This document shows positions 17,338 to 23,783 of a DNA stretch of 23,783 bases, in pieces. The notes under the pieces were generated by a model. That model was not told where the DNA came from. It saw only the letters and a program-made list of their open reading frames with translations, and made no database searches. The translations under genes were made by a program, and so were the position numbers. How positions within the stretch are numbered: position 1 is the first letter of the stretch; each line of letters opens with the position of its first letter. Source of the stretch: Botryllus schlosseri (Eukaryota; Chordata; Ascidiacea; Stolidobranchia; Styelidae); NCBI GenBank assembly GCA_000444245.1, contig ATSW01006992.1, forward strand, positions 1-23,783, in the 5' to 3' direction.

Positions 17338-17668
17338 TCTAATTAGTTGCGTTTTATTTATTAGAAGAGCTTCTTGGCGGTACATAGGGTCGTATTAAAA
17401 ACAAAAAACAATTAAAAGCAAACTTGTTTAACACAAGGCTCTTATTTAAAAATGTTTTTTATTGTTTTTGCTATTATTGAGACAGGACGTCACGAATATT
17501 CAAGTGTGACGTCATAATGATTTGACATTGACAATTGAAAATATAGGGTAAATAGAGCGCCTTTGACGATATATCTGTACTATAACTGTTGAACCGACTA
17601 TTTTGAGGGTTCCATAACCCTCCCATATCGATATACGTCGGCTTTGGGAAGTATTTACAATGGCATAA
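17338..17668. other. AT-rich spacer with paired CRE-like sites
   Basis: No gene. It contains the inverted pair GACGTCAC/GTGACGTC at 17486-17513 and a perfect hairpin GAGGGTT-CCAT-AACCCTC at 17605-17622. Two AT-rich stretches of A and T runs fill much of the left half. Confidence 0.5.
17486..17514. promoter_or_regulatory. Inverted pair of CRE-like palindromes
   Basis: GACGTCAC (17486-17493) and GTGACGTC (17506-17513) form a perfect 8-bp inverted repeat around a spacer that itself holds the palindrome GAATATTC. The right site extends to a full TGACGTCA, the consensus for CREB/ATF bZIP dimers. TGACGTCATA also occurs at 1519 and 13187 in or beside repeats, so the word may come from a repeat rather than from a promoter. 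Confidence 0.3.
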
Positions 17669-17760
17669 TTCATCATCATCATTGGTTTATTAGCAATTTT
17701 TATCAGTTCAATACACCACAAAAATGCGATACAATGAAAAAATAGGAAGGTATCGAAGCG
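17669..17760 (-). mobile_element. LINE 3' terminal fragment, minus strand
   Basis: Read on the minus strand this is the last ~90 bp of the LINE at 16530-17337: CGCTTCGA, TTCATTGTATCGCATTTTTG, GTGGTGTATTGAACTGATAA, AATAAACCAATGATGATGATG. It abuts the + strand copy at 17759 with no spacer, the truncated 5' ends facing each other. Confidence 0.85.
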
Positions 17761-18007
17761 ATCTCGCTTCCCATGACATGCCACCCTATTCTTGTCGCTT
17801 TCTTTTTCTATACTGTCTTCTTTACTTTCATTCAGTGTGCAACTGTGCATGCCTCCTCTTTACACCGCCTAGGCCAAGGTGGGTGTCTGATTCCATAGAC
17901 AAATCCAAGTCGCTTCGACATCTTCCTGTCCATTCATTGTATCGCATTTTTTGTGGTGTATTGAACTGATAAAATTGCTAATAAACCAATGATGTTTTGA
18001 TGATGTT
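17759..18007 (+). mobile_element. LINE 3' UTR fragment, plus strand
   Basis: About 249 bp matching the LINE 3' UTR from CGATCTCGCTTCCCATGACATG onward. It differs from the 17100-17337 copy mainly by small insertions (for example CAACTGTG after GTGTG, and GGGTGTC before TGATTCC) and by an altered tail, GATGTTTTGATGATG. The left edge coincides with the position just after the ORF stop in the longer copy. Confidence 0.85.
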
Positions 18008-19776
18008 AAATATATCGATTTTTCAATTAATATAATTTCAATGTGACTGTCCTGTTGTACACAGTACAGTTGTACGATCGTATCAAGGGATATCCCTGGG
18101 TCGAATCGTATCGTCACATGTCGAAATATGCCGAAGTTTTATAGTGTAGGTCTGTAGGGCAATGGAATTTCCTGCTAGGACAAAGTACACAGGTTTATAG
18201 AAATTAAATCGTATCAATATAATGTAACCCAACGAACGATAGTTTGATTTATCAGTCATATATCTATAGCCTACCACATATTTTTGAAACTGACGATTTC
18301 ATATTATTCTTGACTGCCGTGACTGATTCGCTATCAAGTTTTATTGCTTTTTGTTTTGTTTTTGCGGTATTCATGGTGTTTGTCGACTACTATGGTCACT
18401 TACACCAGGCCGATATTCTTCTTATTTTCCGTAGCTGCCGACTTATAGTACGGCCTACCTCTAGGTCTTTGTAAGACACCGCTGACGCGGATGAGGTGGC
18501 GAGGAGGAGCCTAGGTAAACCTCCAACACTTAGATATCGGAATTCGGAAGTCGACCTCGGTCAAGTTTTGTTGCGTTATACTGTTAAAACATTTGCACAG
18601 TGCCGATATATCTTTTGAGTCGGTGACGTGACGAGTGGTCACGGAAGACAGTGCCTCACCTGCTGCCAGAATAAGTAAATGAAACTAGGAAAACCTTCAA
18701 AGACTATTGTTGTTTTTCTACCGATATTCATGATGACTAATTTTTAACATTTGTATCCCAAAAATTATGCAATTGTGATAAAAATCGATAAATATAGGAC
18801 TAAATGAGATGTGAGGCATATAGACAAGCCAGGCCTCACCTGTGATAGCGCGAGTCTTAATAAACAACTCAGATTTTATAAACTGGCATTAATGAAATGC
18901 AATTGTCGGACCTGTCCCAAAAATCTAAATAATAATAAAATTAGAGCGCCAGAACCCCCTCGTAATCATCGAGGAATGNAAATTCGGTTTTGTTACGTGC
19001 AATCACAACGTAGTTAAACAAATCAAGGCAAGGCACGAATTAATGTGCCTGCACCTTCAACGAACATTCATCTCAAGCATGTTGTGTGTTGTAGTATTTT
19101 TTGCAGTTTACTCACTGAAGTGTGAATATAAATCACTAAGTCCCTGAAACGGCGTAATATTTTGGTAGCTGGTGGCGCATGCTATTAGCGTTGCTCCCAG
19201 ACAAATGATGACAATGATGTAGAAATTCAAGCAACTTTTGATTGTAATAGGAGAGATCTTTCTCTCGCCTTAAAAAACCAATATGTGATATATTCTATAT
19301 TGTCGTGTCAAAAGTCAACCCAGCATTCACCATCCATTCTCGGTTTCACCGCAGCCGAACGAAATATAAGTAACGTTGTTGAAACCCATGCACCCGCCTT
19401 CACAATCAACCCACTATACCAAAAATGAATACATCACGCANTACATATTTATCCCTTGAATGGGCACCGTATACGTTCGTGTTTATCGAATCAATTAGAT
19501 CACCATGCACCGCTGAGGAAAATCATCGTGTGTAATAGTCAGTTTCAATGCACTCTCGTACGCCAAAATGAAAGATCAGTTACGGAAAGACCACGTGTCT
19601 GGAATGTATATGTATAAATAAAAATGTTCAGCGTGAGTATGAAGTTTATGGGACGTTGACCCACCGTCCCTCGTGTGACGCATTCGTTTGTTGTAAATGA
19701 AGCGTTCGTGTCGAGTGTGTCATATCCTAATGTATTAGTGGTTTCATACCATAAATAGCGCGATACCATAGCAGAT
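18008..19776. other. Intergenic DNA, nothing recognised
   Basis: No gene or bounded element found. Local symmetries include GTGAGGC...GCCTCAC (18811-18839) and AGGCAC-GAATTAAT-GTGCCT (19031-19050). CCTCACCTG (with a CACCTG E-box) occurs twice, near 18655 and 18834. Undetermined bases lie at 18979 and 19441. Confidence 0.45.
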
Positions 19777-20277
19777 ATGCAGCGGGATATTTCAGGTGGA
19801 ATATTATTTTCCGCAAAACGGAGGGCTGGATCTTTTTATTTGCTCAGCACAATGGACTACTGTTTACCGACTGTTGGATTCCGATTATTAGGGCAGCGCG
19901 TTCTTCTGGGGATCGGAATAAAACATTTCACATTTCTCTTGAACGTCGCGAGGCCTTGTTCAACTTTTGACCCTGCCCGGAGGATCTCAATCGAACGGAT
20001 AGAAATGCCCATAAGTGCCGCTGCCNAGAGCGTAACGCTTGATAACACTTCAGAGAGAAAAGCGAAGAAAATAAGTGAGACCGCCTCTTACATTTATAGT
20101 CAAGGAGCGTGGGAGTGGGGATTGCGAGAGAAGAAGAGTTTGTGTACAAGGAACGGGATAATTGAGGAAGGGAAAAAGGTGCCAAACTGCAGTGCTGGAA
20201 TAGTAGACAGGTTCATTCAAAAACAACTTAATCTACACCAGTCCGGTGATTCGTCAATATTTGTGATCGGAGAATGA
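19777..20277 (+). other. Unassigned open frame, 166 codons
   Basis: This is the longest open frame apart from Hox1 exon 1 and runs from an ATG to a TGA, with one undetermined base (about 20026) inside. The C-terminal half is rich in Lys, Glu and Ser, with no domain I recognise and no signal peptide. Nothing around it (TATA box, polyadenylation signal, splice sites) supports a gene. Overlapping frames on both strands are also open for up to 85 codons. Chance is the simplest explanation; an upstream exon of Hox1 or a small lineage-specific gene is possible but unsupported. Confidence 0.12.
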
Positions 20278-21470
20278 TATCTTTGTCAGGATCAGGAGAA
20301 AGTTTAGCGTCCTTCTAACCGTTTTGAAATTGCACGCGAGTTATTCGCTAGACGACCAGCTTTAACGTGAACGACGAAAGCCGCAGTCTTCCAAACGATC
20401 TTGATTGTATAATTTCCAGGCTTTAGCTAAAGTGACTTCCCACTGCTAGTTAGCCAATGTTCATTATATGCTATCAGTGAACCGTATTTCAAAGTTTTCA
20501 TCGAAGAACCGAGGACAATTGAGATATAATTCTGGTGAGAAATTCGTAGTACCTGCTGAAATACCACTGTAACTGGTGTATTTAACGCTGTGTGTGTTTA
20601 CATGCGTATTTTGACATTTTTAGTGCGACTTGATTGCTATAGGGTCATTTGCGTCAGACGCATACGAAAGAAACCCAAATAATTATGGTTGTGCTTGTTG
20701 CCACGTTTTACGAGTTATAAAGAATCTGACTTTGAGAAATTTATTTTTAGCGTCCTGTGAATTTGCTCCCTCTATGTGATTATTCCTCTAATAATTATGC
20801 TTTTTATTGCTTACCACGCACTGGGGCTTTACAACGAGGATTTTATTACACTTGAATGGGTGTTGTTAAGCATTTCATCGCTTTGTAAATTTGGTAGTTG
20901 CAGCAAAGCAGTGTTGGTGCAAAGCAGATGCTAGTTTACATCCTTATATTTTTCGTACACATTTCCTACGCTCAAATGTATTTCTGATGCTGAAACGATG
21001 GCATCCCCGAGTCTTTTTGATTTCCGATTTGCTCCCGATCGTGATGTCACCGCAGAGACGCCTCATGATGATGATTAAAGAGTTAATAGATCTCGCCCCG
21101 GGTGACTATTTAACTCTCATTAAATATCTCCATTNTAAACACGAGAGTATTGCTTCTGTTTGGCGTATTCGGAATTTGCCGCGTTCCAATTCGTCGCTAA
21201 ATTGCAGCTTGCTTTCGCCCCAATCGCCAATAAGGATGCCACTTCTTTGTTTCAAGTACGCACGAATCGCAAGTTTTTGTGTTCAAATTTCCAATCGACG
21301 ATATTACGGTTCACATCGCGGCAAAGTATGGTAAAAATTAGAATGATCCATATACTCCCACCCACCGTGTTTCCGATGATAGTAAAATAATGATACAACT
21401 GTGCTACACTATTCCAGATTGACAGGGGATTCTAACGTCCACCTGAAATCAAAAACTACGCACCAACTTA
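20278..21470. other. Hox1 5' flank, no defined element
   Basis: Probably the proximal upstream region of Hox1. The frame at 20891-21334 has no recognised motif. A perfect inverted repeat TGCGTC-A-GACGCA lies at 20650-20662. I found no DR5 or DR2 retinoic-acid response element in this stretch by eye. An undetermined base lies at 21135. Confidence 0.4.
20650..20662. promoter_or_regulatory. TGCGTC-A-GACGCA palindrome
   Basis: A perfect 6-bp inverted repeat with a 1-bp centre, about 1.0 kb upstream of the Hox1 ATG. It has the size and symmetry of a bZIP dimer site and includes GCGTCAG, loosely like a Maf/AP-1-type site. No functional evidence. Confidence 0.2.
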
Positions 21471-21520
21471 ATGATACCGCGCGGGAAAGTCAAAATACCT
21501 GTCGCACCGCACGCTCAAAT

Positions 21521-21526
21521 TATATA
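21521..21526 (+). promoter_or_regulatory. TATA-like sequence upstream of Hox1
   Basis: TATATA within AAATTATATACACAAAATATAG, 128 bp before the ATG at 21654. A start site 25-30 bp downstream would give a 5' UTR of roughly 100 nt. AT-rich DNA makes such matches common. Confidence 0.2.
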
Positions 21527-21632
21527 CACAAAATATAGTTTTTTTTATGTGTACAATCTATGTACGGCCGTATCACCTATTATGTGTGATGATTACGGTT
21601 TCAAATGCTTGCTTGTAAATCGATGTTTTACC

Positions 21633-21634
21633 CA
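21633..21634 (+). other. Possible splice acceptor just before the Hox1 ATG
   Basis: TGTTTTACCCAG|ATTC looks like a 3' splice site with a short pyrimidine run. If used, translation would begin 20 nt into the exon at 21654. In ascidians a spliced leader is often joined a short way upstream of the ATG, so it could be a cis or a trans acceptor. It would also remove the in-frame upstream extension. Confidence 0.25.
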
Positions 21635-21653
21635 GATTCGAAGAGCAATCGCA

Positions 21654-22521
21654 ATGAGTTCGTTCATGGAGTATCCGGTTTGTTCCGGAGATCCGTACGC
21701 AGTCCGGCCTCCAGCCAACATGATGTACAATCCGGTGGATGGCATTTCATCGTTCAACATAAAAAGAACCATTTCCAGCGAGGATAGCATCGACACTACC
21801 TCTCCCATGTACTCCTGCGTCATGCACGACTCCTCGGCCCTGAGAAAAGCCACAGACGAAAATATGACGCAGCTCGAGACAAACGGAGAACAGACATACA
21901 CCAGTCTCAGCCACCAATTGAGTATTTACGAACTTCAGCAACAGCATTACCAGGCCCGGGACGCGCCTGGTCCGCAGACCGCAACCCCATCGCCCAATTC
22001 GTCGTCGCCGCCCGTAAGCGAAAGTTACAGCCACCCGTCTCCTCAGCAGACACCTTTATCGCCACCCACCTACCCGCAAATAACCAACACGACAACCTAT
22101 TCCACAAACCTTATGGGTACCTACGCGAACGGCTACGCCTACAACCCCCCGCTTAAAACCGACCCCGCGTCGTCATCGCTATACTCCCTTAACCCCACTT
22201 CACCCTATCCGACCTCCCCAAACCAACCGGGCCCTCCGCAGAATTCGTATTCTTCCTGCAACCCGATTGTGTATTCAGGTAATCTCCACGCAACCTCATA
22301 CCCTATGCACGCCCAATATCCTCCATGTCCAATGCCGATCAACGGACATCACTCAGGACTTGACACGTCGATCGTTGGGTATTTTCATAGCGGGAATACG
22401 CAACGACGGTCGCCGCACGATTACGGTGAGAGGGACAAACTNGATAATGCTGCCAGCACGAACTCGGACTTGGCCAACACGTACGACTGGATGAAGATCA
22501 AACGAAATCCACCGAAGACAA
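21654..22521 (+). CDS. Hox1: Hox1 homeobox protein, first coding exon (partial gene)
   Basis: Encodes residues 1-289 and the first base of codon 290 of a labial/Hox1 transcription factor, a nuclear DNA-binding protein that patterns the anterior body axis with PBC/Meis partners. The start MSSFMEYPVCSGDPYA matches the MNSFLEYPLC-type opening of Hox1 proteins, which is why this ATG is chosen over in-frame ATGs from 21471. Residues about 100-220 are rich in Ser, Thr, Pro and Tyr. Residues 276-289, TYDWMKIKRNPPKT, are the group-1 hexapeptide (PBC contact, YDWM core) and its conserved basic tail. The exon ends in phase 1 at AAGACA-A|GTAAGA, between hexapeptide and homeodomain as is usual for Hox genes. 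The undetermined base at 22442 is the third base of CTN, so residue 263 is Leu whichever base it is. The homeodomain is absent because its exon lies beyond the window, not because the gene is broken. Confidence 0.95.
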
Positions 22522-22948
22522 GTAAGAGAACATTACATTTTTCATAGCGTTTAATGAAAGTGGAACCCCACACTGGTACATAACTCAATCTTAATTCCAT
22601 CAGTTTCCTCAGGTGTGTGATATCTTTATTCTCCCTCTGTGTGTGTCCTGTTTTTTTTATTCTTCCCATTCCCGGTTCCTTCCATCACCCCATGCTGATT
22701 TCTTTTATTTTATTCTCCTTATAATATCTGCTATACTTTGCATAGCCTATCTTCCTATTGATGAACAAATTTTCCAAGTAAATATAGTTAGTTCGTAGAT
22801 CAATCGCACTGCACTTTCTTTTCATTTACAAATTATATCTGCCGCTCCTGTATGTGATGTTGTTCGCTCCTTGTCATCATTCTGTACTTCGTTGATACTC
22901 GATACAGAATAGCAAACGCGCCCGATCAAAAACGGCTAACCGATGACA

Positions 22949-22960
22949 GCCGCCATTTTG
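22949..22960. promoter_or_regulatory. YY1-like GCCGCCATTTTG in Hox1 intron 1
   Basis: GCCGCCATTTTG is a full match to the extended YY1 consensus (complement of CAAAATGGCGGC), in a locally CpG-richer patch at about 22915-22990. Such sites are frequent just downstream of transcription starts in animals, so an internal promoter or an enhancer is possible. Confidence 0.3.
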
Positions 22961-23769
22961 TTCGCGTTCGGCTACATTTCATTTGAGGGTGGCGATGAAT
23001 TGTGTCGTCTCGGCAAATATTATATTTTGATCTTTAAATAAGTGTTCAAGGCACTTAAGCTTCGCGGGTAATCGTCGCGATCAATCCGGTGCCTATTGAT
23101 TAAACACGACTAATCAGATAAGCCAATTCAGATTACATGTTGCGGGCCGCGTCAAACCTGGAACATAGTAAATTGTTTTGGGTTTATGGATGAGAGTTGA
23201 ATTCGCTTTGTGTTCACATTGAATCGGATGCGACTGTTTAGTTTATTGAAGGTTAATTCAACTTATGTACCTAACCTCCATCCTCCAATAACTTAAATAC
23301 GTATTATTATTTGTCCGACGCTCATTTATGAATTTATAATGTCTGCATGTAGGCTATTGCGTTAGTACCTTATATAGATGTTTCTTGGATGCAATTCTAG
23401 GACAGTAACCAATTCTATCAAGTGTTTGGGGTCATTGGTTTGAAATATTAAACTTTTGAGCGTAAGTTTTACTGTAATCAAGCTGGGAAGGAGACCGCGA
23501 GATGTCAATTTGCAACCATTTGATTAGATAGATAATGACGCAAGTAATGAATTCGCGAAAACGAAGATTCGAAATATGAAGTTGAGAATGCACATCATAT
23601 GAAATTGAATGAATTTCAAGAAGGACCGGTATTCAGTAGGCTCCTACCCTGGTATATCTTTACGTTCAAAACTACTTAACGATAATTGTATAATATACTT
23701 CTGGGTTTCGTCATGATATCACATTAATTCAATGCGAATATATCCGGCGAAGAGTGATTTCCCTGGCCA

Positions 23770-23783
23770 CCCCCCCCCCCCCC
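23770..23783. repeat. Homopolymer C at the window edge
   Basis: The window ends in 14 consecutive C residues (from 23770, after CCCTGGCCA). A run at an exact end suggests that the source contig stops in a hard-to-sequence tract, rather than a biological boundary. Confidence 0.7.

Larger units (their letters stand above)
22522..23783 (+). other. Hox1: Hox1 intron 1 (5' part)
   Basis: Begins with the donor GTAAGAG and runs past the window edge. No homeobox sequence is present. It contains T-rich tracts (22630-22720), a GC-richer patch with a YY1-like GCCGCCATTTTG, and ends in a homopolymer of C. I found no DR5 retinoic-acid element in it by eye. No transposon ends are recognisable, unlike the upstream region. 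Confidence 0.85.

Noticed and set aside
17605-17622. GAGGGTT-CCAT-AACCCTC hairpin as a transcription terminator
   Set aside because: The window is animal DNA, where such terminators are not used, and no gene ends here; noted only as a symmetry.
17512-18117. Several overlapping open frames around the LINE 3' copies
   Set aside because: They are translations of non-coding LINE 3' UTR sequence on both strands.
21605-22107. Other open frames on both strands across the Hox1 exon
   Set aside because: They are shadows of the Hox1 reading frame with no motif of their own.

Overview
The one gene recognised with confidence is the first coding exon of a labial-class homeobox gene, Hox1, on the + strand at 21654-22521. 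It opens with the group-1 N-terminus MSSFMEYPVC and ends with the hexapeptide block TYDWMKIKRNPPKT directly at a GT splice donor. The rest of the window is intron 1 of that gene; the homeobox exon lies beyond the right edge. The organism is an invertebrate, most likely an invertebrate deuterostome. An ascidian tunicate is my best guess, from the AT-rich intergenic DNA, the recurring TGACGTCATA words, and the density of short hAT-type elements with C-rich 'aaccctaa' runs. That guess rests on general impression, not on a match; amphioxus or hemichordate are not excluded.

The roughly 21.6 kb upstream of Hox1 holds no other gene I can recognise. In particular no Hox2 exon is visible, although Hox2 would be the upstream neighbour in an ordered cluster. 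The space is instead layered with non-autonomous transposons. (1) 1-1690 holds two diverged copies of one short interspersed repeat, with a tRNA-Arg(TCT)-like segment just upstream of the second. (2) 2504-5453 holds a GGGTTRCCATA-ended element, a 453-bp hAT element, and a 1474-bp hAT element with AATTAC-rich ends that contains a second, nested hAT element and a retroposon-like 3' end. (3) 5462-11200 is AT-rich DNA with nothing recognisable. (4) 11200-13500 has a tRNA-like remnant on the minus strand, a short dispersed direct repeat, and a second weak tRNA-like stretch. (5) 13538-16176 is a cluster of three hAT elements plus a second GGGTTRCCATA element, packed almost end to end. (6) 16530-18007 holds the 3' end of a CR1/L2-like LINE and two further 3'-end copies lying head to head. 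(7) 18008-21650 is apparently single-copy DNA that probably includes the Hox1 5' flank and 5' UTR.

The clearest results are the target-site duplications that bound five of the hAT elements with 7/8 or 8/8 matches, the hAT-in-hAT nesting, and a 26-bp sequence shared by two unrelated neighbouring elements that looks like templated repair. No genuinely new gene system was found. There is no sign of LTR or virus-derived elements, no CRISPR array and no rRNA.
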